Below are positions 46,633 through 55,092 of a DNA stretch of 64,000 nt, one piece after another; position 1 is the stretch's first letter; each line of letters starts with the position of its first letter. The stretch lies in assembly GCF_027923405.1 (NCBI RefSeq), contig NZ_BQYI01000001.1:945501-1009500 (forward strand), given 5' to 3'. Both the position numbers and the translations under genes were made by a program. The DNA is from Paenibacillus sp. YYML68. GTDB taxonomy: Bacteria > Bacillota > Bacilli > Paenibacillales > NBRC-103111. The notes beneath the pieces are model-generated. The model was not told the origin of the DNA. It worked only from the letters and a program-made list of their open reading frames with translations, and did not search any database.

Positions 46633-47796
46633 TATAAATTGAACTAAAGAAATCGGATGTCAGAACTTGACACATAGCCTGTCAATGATCGAGCAAGTGT
46701 CTTTCAAAATCTCGCTCATGAACAATCCAACGTTTTTTCGTATTTCAGCAACGCTGTGATAAAACACATTGTTGATTACGCTAGACTTAAGCCATTTCCA
46801 GAGTCCTTCAACAATGTTTAATTGCGGACTGTAAGGTGGTAAAAATACCAATTCAAGTCTCCCTTCCAGTTCATTCAGAAACGGTTGGAGCAGCTTCGCA
46901 TGATGGATTCGGGCGTTATCCAGTACAATGACAACTTTACCAGTCGGGTACGCGAGCATCACTTTTTGAAGAAACTTTAAAAAAGTCTCAGCCGTATATT
47001 GCTCATCTTCCTGCCATACGATCTGTCCGGTCCCATAGTCGACCGTGGCGAGCAGCTTCACGCCGCGATGTTTCCCCGTCGTCTGGATGATGCGCTGCTT
47101 ACCGCGAAGAAACCAGGTTTTCTGGATTGCCTGATAGTCTCTTATCATCGATTCATCTTCAAAAAGCAGATGCGCGATTTCGTCATTCATCAATCTTTTT
47201 TTAAATCAGGAAATGTTGTCTCTGTAAACTGTCGTTGCTTCTCAGGGTTGGCAGCCTCCAGAGTGTACGTTGGCTTCGTATAGCTTAGTCCTTGACGGTG
47301 CATCATCTTGGACACACCTCTTAGGGAGTAACGATGACCGAATTCCCGTTCAATATACGAAGCAATGATCTCGAGTGTCCAGTTATATCGAGCTGAGAAG
47401 CCTACATCATGGGGAACAGATTGAACGATGGTTTGCTTTAATTGTTCTTGTTGCTCTTTCGTCAATCGAGTAGGAGCTCCAGTCGAATACTTCATTTGCA
47501 GCGCCTTGAGACCACCCGTGTTATAGGCCTGAATATAGTGGTTGACAGTTTCCTTACTGCGATTCAGAGTCTCAGAGATGTCCTTGACAGACTTACCCTT
47601 GAAATGTAGGTACACCGCTTGATAGCGTTCATATATACGACGTTCTTTCTCTTGCTTCATAGCCCTTGTGACTTCCTCTAACGAATGCTGCTGTTCCATC
47701 TGTATCCCTACCTGTCCGAATAAGTTTCCTTACTCATTCGACACAGAGATCGTTATTTCCTTACCATTCTTTCCTAAAACTTTAGTTCAACTTATA
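46633..47796 (-). mobile_element. IS630-family insertion sequence, 1164 bp
   Basis: Terminal inverted repeats of 17 bases: TATAAATTGAACTAAAG at 46633-46649 and the inverted TATAAGTTGAACTAAAG at 47780-47796, 16 of 17 matching. The flanking TA copies at 46631-46632 and 47797-47798 are the TA target duplication of the family. The two minus-strand transposase frames fill the element. Precise removal restores the HAD gene. Confidence 0.92.
46660..47699 (-). CDS. IS630 transposase, made from two frames by -1 frameshift
   Basis: The first frame (47699-47190, 169 residues) has helix-turn-helix motifs (KSVKDISETLNRSKETVNHYI). The second frame (47193-46660, 177 residues) has the DDE triad: LLFEDESMI, VIVLDNARIHH and LPPYSPQLNIVEGLWKWLK. 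The frames meet at seven A residues followed by G (T tract at 47196-47202 on the plus strand); a -1 slip there joins ...DLKK to RLMNDEIAH. This is the known expression mode of many IS630 elements. The element looks intact and may be active. Confidence 0.88.
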
Positions 47797-48201
47797 TATA
47801 AAGAGATAAAAAGAGCTGATATTAACATTATGAATATAGGGGATTTCGAATTTGGACATGTAACGGAGATATTCGTTTTTCCACATGATACAGAAATCGT
47901 GACTACCCCGAATTTCAATGATGTATTTTTGATCCCCATGCGTTTTTTTAATTGTGTACGCATCATACCATCTACTTCCTGTAAAGGAACTGGATTCGCA
48001 GCCGCGATCAAAGACACTGAATATCAGTTAGACCAGGCGATTGCAATTGGAGATGGTCGGAACGATGTGACCTTGTTTCAAAAGTGTGCAAAGGGAATAT
48101 CCGTATTGGGTAGTAGCAGGGAGCTGGAGGAAGTTGCAGACCTACGATTAACAGAGACGTTAAGTAGTTTTTTATTAAAATATAGTGGTATAGGTGATTG
48201 A

Positions 48202-49317
48202 ATGAGAAAAAAAGAGTATGAACTGATTACGCTTCTTATTAAGCCGCAGTTAAAGCCGAATGAGATTGATAGGCTTAATGAGCTAATGCGCACGCATATG
48301 AATTGGGCAGAGGTTATTGGTCTTATTCAAGCTCATAAAGTACCAGGGATTTGCTGGAAAAATGTTGTTGATTATGTTTCGGACTCAAAAGAAAAGAGGC
48401 TTACTTTTCCTAAAATCATACATTACCTAGAAACTTCCCATAAAGTACAAATCTTAAAGGCCCAAGAGCAGTTACTTCACTTATCTGATATTTGTAACGA
48501 GTTTGAAAATAAAGGAATCAAGTATGTGGTGCTTAAAGGAATCGTGCTATCCCAATGTGTCTATCAAGATTTTGGAGCAAGGGATTTTAATGATAATGAT
48601 CTGTTAGTACAACCAAGTCAACTACAAGAAAGCTTGGAGATTATTAAATCGAAAGGTTATGTTCAAGGAGGGGTCAGTCCAATAAAGAAAGAAGTTAAAA
48701 TGAAGAGTCGGAAGGATATTATTACAAGACCTTTAGTATCTCATGAAGTCGTTCCCTTCATCAAAAAGCTGGATAGCACTTTTATTGACCATCATATGAT
48801 TGATGTTCATTTCTCCATCAACTTAATGTCAGCTTCTCGTAATGATACTATAGTCAATGATCTTCTTGATCGATCGATCGAGGTCAACATTGAGAAGAAT
48901 ACAATACGAACATTGGATTGGGTTCATCACCTTATTTTTTTATGTATCCATTTTTACAAGGAAGCTACAATGTTAAGAGATGTTTTACTATATAAAGATC
49001 TACTTCTCGTGAAGCTTTGTGACATTTACCACACATTCAACACCGTATCCAAGCGCGATGATTGGAATTCCTACGAATTTCTCTCTTGTATGGAGCGCTT
49101 AGAAAAACAAAAAGAAGTGTATTATTCCTTTTATTATTTACAGGAGTTATTCCATGAGGAGAACATCAGTGAGTTTCTTTCACAGATTCATCTAAAAGAA
49201 GATAAGGCCTTTATTAACGAAGTATATCATGTCGACGAGGAACAGGCTGTACATACATGGTCAGGTGATATTTACGACCGAATTTTCAATATGGACAGGC
49301 CTTCGCTGATTACTTAA
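48202..49317 (+). CDS. Nucleotidyltransferase family protein (NTP_transf_5), copy 2
   Basis: A 371-residue protein with the NTP_transf_5 core: GIKYVVLKGIVLSQCVYQDFGARDFNDNDLLV, followed by a helical C-terminal half. In place of GDIDLL it has FNDNDLL, so one of the metal-binding Asp residues is altered. The ATG at 48202 directly follows the TGA of the disrupted HAD gene, with AGGTGA ahead. It is distantly related to the protein at 41360. Reaction unknown. Confidence 0.7.
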   Translation: MRKKEYELITLLIKPQLKPNEIDRLNELMRTHMNWAEVIGLIQAHKVPGICWKNVVDYVSDSKEKRLTFPKIIHYLETSHKVQILKAQEQLLHLSDICNEFENKGIKYVVLKGIVLSQCVYQDFGARDFNDNDLLVQPSQLQESLEIIKSKGYVQGGVSPIKKEVKMKSRKDIITRPLVSHEVVPFIKKLDSTFIDHHMIDVHFSINLMSASRNDTIVNDLLDRSIEVNIEKNTIRTLDWVHHLIFLCIHFYKEATMLRDVLLYKDLLLVKLCDIYHTFNTVSKRDDWNSYEFLSCMERLEKQKEVYYSFYYLQELFHEENISEFLSQIHLKEDKAFINEVYHVDEEQAVHTWSGDIYDRIFNMDRPSLIT

Positions 49318-49329
49318 GTAGGGGGGAGT

Positions 49330-49710
49330 ATGCGAATGAGAATTTGTGTGGATTTAGACGGTGTAATATGTGAATTAAGGAGAGGCGACCAAAAGTACGA
49401 GGACTTACAGCCGATGGTGGGAGCCAGAGAAAAGTTAACGATGTTAAGAGAGGCTGGAAATTACATAATTATTCATACAGCTAGAAGAATGAGAACGCAT
49501 CATGGAGATGTCGAAAAAGTGAAGGAGGACATCGGTCAAAGTACAATCGAGTGGCTTGCACGACATCATATCCCCTACGATGAAATCCACTTTGGGAAGC
49601 CTTGGGCACAAGTTTACATTGATGACAATGCTTATCGGTTTGACGGTTGGTGCCAAATTCAAGATAATGGAAGTAGCTTGCCCCCTTCAAATGAAAGCAG
49701 GTTAAAATGA
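49330..49710 (+). CDS. Small HAD-family phosphatase-like protein
   Basis: A 126-residue protein. Motif I is ICVDLDGVICE, motif II is IIIHTARRMRTHHGD, and motif III/IV is KPWAQVYIDDNAYRF. Short HAD proteins of this kind are found beside nucleotidyltransferases in capsule and sugar-modification loci. It overlaps the next gene by 4 bases, so the two are translationally coupled and probably act on the same phosphorylated compound. GGGGGGAG precedes the start; the ATG at 49336 is an alternative. Confidence 0.75.
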   Translation: MRMRICVDLDGVICELRRGDQKYEDLQPMVGAREKLTMLREAGNYIIIHTARRMRTHHGDVEKVKEDIGQSTIEWLARHHIPYDEIHFGKPWAQVYIDDNAYRFDGWCQIQDNGSSLPPSNESRLK

Positions 49711-50510
49711 ATAACAAGCGGACTCTGATCATTCCAATGGCTGGAAAAGGCTCTAGGTTCATGAAAGCCGGTTTCGAGCAACCCAAGTATATGATTGAAG
49801 TCGAAGGAAGATCATTATTTGAGATTTCATTATCTAGTATTCCGCTCGATGTTTTTCATCATGTCGTATTTGTTGGACTGGAGGAACATGAACGAACGCA
49901 TGATATTAGTAGATTTATAGAGAAGAACATGAACAAGCTGTTAGGGGAATTGGGCGTACGGTTGAACTATGAGATACAACTGATTCCACAGATTACGAAT
50001 GGTCAGGCTGAAACCGTGTTTTACGCAAGAAATCTTGTTAGTATGAACGATGAATTAGCTATTTATAATATCGATACTTACTTTCATTCTACGCGTCTAC
50101 GAGATGTACTACTTGATAAGAGTAAGAAGCTTGACGGGGTACTAGGAGCAACGATTATAGCAGATGATGATGACAAGTGGAGTTTTGCTCAAATTAATTG
50201 TATGGGAATCATTACTCGAACAGCTGAAAAAGATAAAATTTCCAACTACGCCTTAAATGGTTTTTATCACTTTTCCAATGCAAGTGATTTTTTTAGCACC
50301 GCTGAGAAATGGATTCGGCAAAATCAAAGAGTTAGAGACGAATTCTATGTAGCACCTTTATATAATGATCTGATTCAGGAAGGGAAGCAGTATGTAATTG
50401 ATCTATCGGAAATATTTATACCTCTAGGCACGCCGGCCGAATTGAGTATAGGGCGGAGTCTGCTGCACGACATGACGGACCTAGAGAAGATGAGTAGGTC
50501 ATTGAATTGA
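49707..50510 (+). CDS. Sugar-type nucleotidyltransferase
   Basis: A 267-residue GT-A fold nucleotidyltransferase. The signature IIPMAGKGSRFMKAGFEQPKYMIEV matches the G-x-G-x-R...PK site of NTP-sugar synthases, and IYNIDTYFHS supplies an Asp for the metal. It would activate a phosphorylated (or phosphonate) group as an NDP or CMP ester. Last gene of the long operon; it converges with the membrane-protein gene at 50514, and no terminator is obvious between them. Confidence 0.82.
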   Translation: MNNKRTLIIPMAGKGSRFMKAGFEQPKYMIEVEGRSLFEISLSSIPLDVFHHVVFVGLEEHERTHDISRFIEKNMNKLLGELGVRLNYEIQLIPQITNGQAETVFYARNLVSMNDELAIYNIDTYFHSTRLRDVLLDKSKKLDGVLGATIIADDDDKWSFAQINCMGIITRTAEKDKISNYALNGFYHFSNASDFFSTAEKWIRQNQRVRDEFYVAPLYNDLIQEGKQYVIDLSEIFIPLGTPAELSIGRSLLHDMTDLEKMSRSLN

Positions 50511-50513
50511 AGC

Positions 50514-50918
50514 TCAGTTAGTCCGATGTGCAGTGATTACAACGATCAGCCTGACAGACAGCACGAGCACGGTGACATGCAGCATGTCCATCAGCAGATA
50601 TGCGGGTCTTCCGATTCCGACCAAGGTCCACCAGAATATTGGCGGTCCTTGTATGAGGAGGCATGCTGCCGCAACGAACAGGAGCAGCACGGCGGATATT
50701 TTTCGGAACTGTACATGGGTAGAAAGCAGAGGTAGGGTGCCGATCGTGACGAGTCCCCCTAATAGCAAGCTTACGTGGGCCCAGAGAAGAACATAACCCG
50801 ACTCCGAGCCTTCCTCCATGCCTAAGAAGGAGAAGTCCATCACATTCAGCTTATAGCATACAGCCATAATTATGGAGGTTATTCCAAGTGTAAAACTATG
50901 GATTGCTGTCTTGTTCAT
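50514..50918 (-). CDS. Small membrane protein of unknown function
   Basis: A 134-residue protein with four hydrophobic segments (about residues 8-22, 43-64, 74-90 and 107-128). GAGGTGT precedes the ATG. It marks the return to backbone-like composition. No motif is recognised. It diverges from an ankyrin lipoprotein gene; the 66-base gap should hold both promoters. Confidence 0.65.
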   Translation of the reverse strand: MNKTAIHSFTLGITSIIMAVCYKLNVMDFSFLGMEEGSESGYVLLWAHVSLLLGGLVTIGTLPLLSTHVQFRKISAVLLLFVAAACLLIQGPPIFWWTLVGIGRPAYLLMDMLHVTVLVLSVRLIVVITAHRTN

Positions 50919-51218
50919 CGTACACCTCGTTCGTCAGATAAGTCGTGAATGATCAATCTTAAGCTCTAGAGGAGGATATCGAGCTTGAAGTCGATACTGC
51001 TGTCTATGACGCTATTAGCAGGACTCACGCTCCTTAGCGGCTGCACGAAGCCGAGCTTGGAGGCCCCTTCCGCTATTGAGCCTAATGCTCCGCCTCTTGA
51101 GGCCATCGTTGCTCGTACCGATCAGCTATTGGCCTTACTGAATAACGCATACTTGTTCACTTCTGATGCGAAGCTGCTGCTTGAGAAGGAAGCAGAGCTT
51201 AAGGAGCTCCGCTTTAAT

Positions 51219-52965
51219 CCTAAATCCCCGCCGAATTATAACGAGGAGGGCGGGGCGACCTCTAATAATTCATACAGCTCCCTTTGTCGCTTAGTAATCT
51301 CGCCGAACCGCAGATCGTGACCGGGGCGTTCATAACATTCGATCACATCAAGCTCGTCCAAAAGCCCTTGCATCGTATACCGCTGGAATAATTTCTTCTC
51401 CTGCATCTCCTTCTTAATATATGAAAGATAGATTAAGGCTACGAATTCCACAAACAGCTTTCCATCAAGACTACGTTCGGATGATACCTCCATACGACGG
51501 AAGTTGAGACGCTCCTTCAAATTCCCGAATGCCTTTTCTATGAGATCCTTGTTTCGATAAACGGCCAGTGCTTCAATCGGATCCTTGATCTCATTGCTTA
51601 GCATTGCGAAGTAGCCGTAATTTTTAGCCGCGGCGTCGATCGCCTCCTGTTTAGGCCTTATCACGGCTCCACGCTTTGGCGTGGAGGTTACTTCAAAGTA
51701 TTTAGCGTAGGCTTTCTCATGAGCGGGATCGCGCTTGCCACTCTCTAGTTCTTGCTTCAAGCGAGTCAGCAAACGACTTAATTTCATGGCGTCTTCGGCT
51801 TCTTTCTCCTTATTGAAATACAGATGCAAATACGCCCGGCGCTCCCCCTCTAGCACATCGCCTTTATACGGACGATGTTGTGTATACTTCCACGTGATCG
51901 TCCTAGAGCAGGCAAACAAATCGTAATCGGAGTTGAAGTTTTCCCATTTCTGAAGCTGAGTTCTAGCGGTCTCCAGTTCAGATTGTACGTATTTTAGTGA
52001 GACCTTAACACCAATCAAAAATTTCAGGTGATGCTGGAACAAGGCATTAATGTTGGCTTCGCTGTAGAAGCCTCGATCCATAACCAGCTTGATTTTCTTG
52101 TAGTCTAGGAACTCCATATCAGCAATGAGACTCTTGACGGTCTGAACATCGGAGATGTTTCCAGGCAGCTTCCGATAGTAAAACGGCAGGTTGGACTGTT
52201 CACCGAATAATAGCGCCAAGTTCATTTGCGGAATAGGATCATGTTCTTTGTTGACACCATACTTGACTTGATTTAAGCATTCAGAATAGCTCGAAATGGT
52301 TGTCGTGTCATAGGCCCAATACTCCGTTTCCGTACGACGTCTACCCTGAAGACGGAAGAATCGCTCTCGCCCTTCCTCTGTAATTGAGGCGAACAATTCG
52401 CTGCTTCGCTGAGAAGGTATATCTTTGCCATAGGGATGTTTATGAGTCGATGCCCACTTAGGGAATCGAATGAGTGGATTGTGATCCTCGAGAATCAAAT
52501 AATAGGCAACGGACAACATCTGATCGTATTGCTCAGGAAAGCACTTCTTCAAATCGGCGGTAATTCCGAGCTTATTGCCAATAGCATCAAGTAGAAATGT
52601 GGCGCCTGCATAGTGGCGCTTTGATTCGGTCACAGAAGTGGAATCCGCTTTAGAACTAGATGGTTTGATCGGTTTGTTCAACCGCTTTGAAGGAATGAAA
52701 GCCCCTGTTTGAGGGTCCAACTTGCCGATGCAAGTACGACGGCTACGAGATTGCTGCTTATCCTTATCCCAGTAGTTTTCGGATTCGTAAACGTATGTGA
52801 TACCATTGGTCTTATTCTTCAAATAGACAAGTGCCATGTGATCCCCTCATTCCACGTTATAATTATAACGTGGAATGGATAGATTTAGCAAGAGAAAAAT
52901 GACGAAACCCCGCGAATTATAAGGGGAATTTACAATTCCACGTTATAATTGCGCGGGGATTTAGG
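51219..52965 (-). mobile_element. IS1634-family insertion sequence, 1747 bp
   Basis: The ends are imperfect inverted repeats: CCTAAATCCCCGCCG at 51219 onward and CCTAAATCCCCGCGC read inward from 52965, both followed by AATTATAACG. TTTAAT at 51213-51218 is repeated at 52966-52971, a 6-base target duplication as expected for the family. One transposase fills the element, and precise removal restores the host frame. Confidence 0.9.
51236..52837 (-). CDS. IS1634-family transposase
   Basis: A 533-residue DDE transposase. The triad positions are visible in YWAYDTTTISSYSE, KLVMDRGFYSEANI and YRNKDLIEKAFGNLKERL. Length and motif spacing fit IS1634/IS1549-type enzymes. A full-length open frame with an intact triad suggests the element can still move. 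Its stop lies 17 bases from the element end. Confidence 0.9.
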   Translation of the reverse strand: MALVYLKNKTNGITYVYESENYWDKDKQQSRSRRTCIGKLDPQTGAFIPSKRLNKPIKPSSSKADSTSVTESKRHYAGATFLLDAIGNKLGITADLKKCFPEQYDQMLSVAYYLILEDHNPLIRFPKWASTHKHPYGKDIPSQRSSELFASITEEGRERFFRLQGRRRTETEYWAYDTTTISSYSECLNQVKYGVNKEHDPIPQMNLALLFGEQSNLPFYYRKLPGNISDVQTVKSLIADMEFLDYKKIKLVMDRGFYSEANINALFQHHLKFLIGVKVSLKYVQSELETARTQLQKWENFNSDYDLFACSRTITWKYTQHRPYKGDVLEGERRAYLHLYFNKEKEAEDAMKLSRLLTRLKQELESGKRDPAHEKAYAKYFEVTSTPKRGAVIRPKQEAIDAAAKNYGYFAMLSNEIKDPIEALAVYRNKDLIEKAFGNLKERLNFRRMEVSSERSLDGKLFVEFVALIYLSYIKKEMQEKKLFQRYTMQGLLDELDVIECYERPGHDLRFGEITKRQRELYELLEVAPPSSL

Positions 52966-53112
52966 TTTAATCCTTCAGAGGATGCTGCGGCTGTAGTAGA
53001 ACGATTTATTGTACACAGTGCCAGCATAGATCGGGTCAACGACGCTGGAGAACGACCTTATGATGTAGCGCTGCATGCAAATAACGAAAGGCTGCTCTCT
53101 TTATTAAAGTAG

Positions 53113-53412
53113 CTTCATGTTACCCCTATACCGACCTTTCGCTAAGAAACACCTGTTACGATGCGTAAGGAACCATCTGTACTGCATGGCCTAGAAGCTG
53201 AATAACCCCTTTCTCTCTGGCAAGGTAAGGATTCGGCTTCACACCTTAGTTAAGTTTAACAAATAATCTAAATTATTCAAGACACAAGTGAACTGTCCAT
53301 AGCAAAAAGACTTGCCGCACCCTACTGCGACAAGTCTTAAGTCCCTCCAGCCTCACTCCACCAGCGTTCGCACAATATAGCCCTAGCCGTGCTCAGCACG
53401 AGCACGGGCGGG
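53113..53412. other. Intergenic stretch with a minus-strand terminator
   Basis: No gene is visible in these 300 bases. AAGACTTG (53307-53314) pairs with CAAGTCTT (53331-53338), extended by CGCA/TGCG, and five A residues at 53304-53308 form a T tract on the minus strand. This should end the transcript of the gene at 53413-53934. Confidence 0.6.
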
Positions 53413-53934
53413 TTACCTCGTGCGCTTCTTCCTCCTAAGCACGCCCCGTCCGGCACAGCCGCAGACGGACTTCCCGTAGTAAGGTGTCGTGCGCAGCTTA
53501 CGCGCAGCGGCCGGGAAGCGGATCGATTCCATGATGCGGGGCACGTCTTTATTGACCATCTGTCTTAGCAGCTTGATGGCCGCGCCGTACCTCTTGTAAT
53601 TGTATTCGCCCGTCTTCGGGTCGACGAATTCGCTTGGCAGCTCCTCGGGTGTCTGGCAGGCGAAGAGGCGGCCGTTGCTTACCCCCAGCAGGCTGAGCGG
53701 TGATTCGCTGTAGCCCTGCTCGTACCATTGCTCCTCTGTCATTCGGTACACGAGAATGGAGAGCACATTGTCGTAGATCTTGCGGTTGTATCTGAACTTG
53801 AAGTGCAGCTCGTACTCCGTTTCGGCTACGCGCTTGCGACGGCTGACGACGCAATGCGTCCGCCACCGAGTCGGGAATCGCAGCGTGAAGCCGTATTTAT
53901 CATTTTTGTACACCAGCATGGTCGGTTTCCCCAA
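53413..53934 (-). CDS. Conserved-looking protein of unknown function
   Basis: A 173-residue protein beginning (M)GKPTMLVYKNDKYGFTLRFPTRWR; the start resembles the YGFSFRFP-type beginning of PsbP-like folds. The C-terminus is very basic with a CGCAGRG cluster. The TTG at 53934 lies 9 bases after AAAGGAG and is preferred; ATG 53919 is an alternative. No membrane segment or catalytic motif. Function unknown. Confidence 0.6.
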   Translation of the reverse strand: MGKPTMLVYKNDKYGFTLRFPTRWRTHCVVSRRKRVAETEYELHFKFRYNRKIYDNVLSILVYRMTEEQWYEQGYSESPLSLLGVSNGRLFACQTPEELPSEFVDPKTGEYNYKRYGAAIKLLRQMVNKDVPRIMESIRFPAAARKLRTTPYYGKSVCGCAGRGVLRRKKRTR

Positions 53935-54071
53935 GTCTCTCAGCTCCTTTCCGGCACATGATGTCATGCGATGAACACCGCCGCTCCTCAAGCAGAAGCT
54001 TTCATCGGTTGTTACAGCTTATGCGGAGGCTGGCTTGGCATATGGCTCACTTTTCCAGAAAAGTGTGAATG

Positions 54072-54133
54072 AAAAAAAGCTCTATACTTGGAAGCATCAG
54101 CACCAGTAGGTGAGTGCTTCCGAGCGGAGAGCT
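54072..54133 (-). terminator. Nested hairpin terminator after the HAD gene (minus strand)
   Basis: Read on the minus strand, AGAGCT and its inverse enclose an inner GGAAGCA/TGCTTCC hairpin (54090-54096 with 54115-54121). Seven T residues follow (A tract 54072-54078 on the plus strand). It lies 30 bases past the HAD stop codon. Confidence 0.7.
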
Positions 54134-54162
54134 TATGAGCAATACTCTATGTAAGGAGTAGC

Positions 54163-54906
54163 CTAAGCGCCAGTACGGGTCTGCACGTACTCGCGGATGG
54201 CCTCCGGGATCATGTGCAGCGACGATAGGGTCAAATACGCGCCCTGAGGCTCCACGTTGACCTCGATCTGGTTGTACGACCATTCGACCTCGGCGGGCAT
54301 GAAGATCGCATGAATGCCGCACGTCAATGCAGGCATAATGTCGGTGCGCAGCGAGTTGCCGATCATCCACGTGTGGGAGCGGTCTGCCTGCAGGGAGTCG
54401 AGCAGCTGGTCGAGGAACTCGATATTTTTATGACGGGTAATATGAATCCGGTTGTTGAAGAAGCGATCCAGCTCCGCCTCCTTCACCTTGCGCATCTGGA
54501 TCGCTGTATCGCCACCTGTGTACAGATGCAGCTCGTGGCCCTCGGCAGTGAGAGTGGCGAGCGTCTGTTCCATGTACGGATACGGCTCGATGCTGTGACC
54601 GTATACCGACGCGCCGAGCTCAAGCAGCCGCAGCCGCTCTTGTTCGCTCTCGGGTCTGCCGGTCAGCGCTGAATAATGCTGGTATGTCAGAAGGAAGGAG
54701 CGCGGGAAGTGATCGGGGGAGAAGCCGCTCACCAGCACCTGCTGCAGGTCGAGCTCGGACTGGGTATGCTTGATGTCGGCAGGGGACAGCTTATAGCTGT
54801 GGAACCACGCCTCCATCTGGTCTGCGAATTGATCCATGACAAGGTCGAAAAATTTGTTACAATAAATGAGCGTATCGTCCATATCAAACAGTATCGTTTG
54901 CTTCAT
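54163..54906 (-). CDS. HAD-family hydrolase
   Basis: A 247-residue cytoplasmic HAD phosphatase: motif I ILFDMDDTLIYCNK, motif II LHLYTGGDTAIQMRK and motif IV WMIGNSLRTDIMPAL. A large helical cap lies between about residues 15 and 110, as in type C1 HAD proteins. The ATG at 54906 follows AGGAGAG and gives MKQTILFDMDDT; the upstream ATG at 54933 is less likely. Substrate unknown. Confidence 0.85.
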   Translation of the reverse strand: MKQTILFDMDDTLIYCNKFFDLVMDQFADQMEAWFHSYKLSPADIKHTQSELDLQQVLVSGFSPDHFPRSFLLTYQHYSALTGRPESEQERLRLLELGASVYGHSIEPYPYMEQTLATLTAEGHELHLYTGGDTAIQMRKVKEAELDRFFNNRIHITRHKNIEFLDQLLDSLQADRSHTWMIGNSLRTDIMPALTCGIHAIFMPAEVEWSYNQIEVNVEPQGAYLTLSSLHMIPEAIREYVQTRTGA

Positions 54907-55014
54907 AGGCGTTCTCTCCTGGTCTACACGCAACTATCGCGTTTTTCCTATATTATACACAGTGTGGAGCGGGCACGCATCTCATGCGGTGCTGGTAGGG
55001 CTGCGGCAGTGAGC

Positions 55015-55043
55015 CTTGCGTGCGCTGCTGCAGCGCACGCAAG
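55015..55043. terminator. Hairpin downstream of the bactofilin gene
   Basis: A perfect 13-base stem, CTTGCGTGCGCTG (55015-55027) with CAGCGCACGCAAG (55031-55043), loop CTG. There is no clear T tract on either strand. It lies 50 bases past the bactofilin stop and may stabilise or end that transcript. Confidence 0.5.
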
Positions 55044-55092
55044 CATAGGCAGGCAGCTGAGTCGTGAGACGCCGCTGCCTAAGCTGCTGATG

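Larger units (their letters stand above)
46232..48201 (+). pseudogene. Cof-type HAD hydrolase gene disrupted by IS630 element
   Basis: The 5' part has motif I AVFDLDGTLIDAN, LYLASGRNVHSM and ICNDGNVLY. The 3' part (from about 47799) has AIAIGDGRNDVTLFQKC, the motif IV region. Removing 46633-47796 and one TA copy gives one open frame of 267 residues whose joint reads LFFIYKEIKRAD. Cof-type HAD proteins dephosphorylate sugar phosphates and similar compounds. It sits 2 bases after the HprK-like gene. The insertion must inactivate it and may be polar on downstream genes. Confidence 0.88.
50985..53112 (+). pseudogene. Ankyrin-repeat lipoprotein gene disrupted by IS1634 element
   Basis: A TTG start at 50985 (GGAGG about 9 bases ahead) gives a lipoprotein signal with lipobox LLSGC. 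The 5' part ends in KELRFN at the insertion. After the element the frame continues as PSEDAAAVVERF and VNDAGERPYDVALHANNERLLSLLK, an ankyrin-type end, to a TAG at 53110-53112. Removing 51219-52965 and one TTTAAT copy gives 124 continuous residues. The intact protein would be surface-anchored; role unknown. Confidence 0.85.

Noticed and set aside
26100-53400. Integrative element carrying the operon
   Set aside because: No integrase, tRNA target or direct repeats were seen at either border; the two insertion elements are small and inside genes. Acquisition by recombination is possible but not shown.
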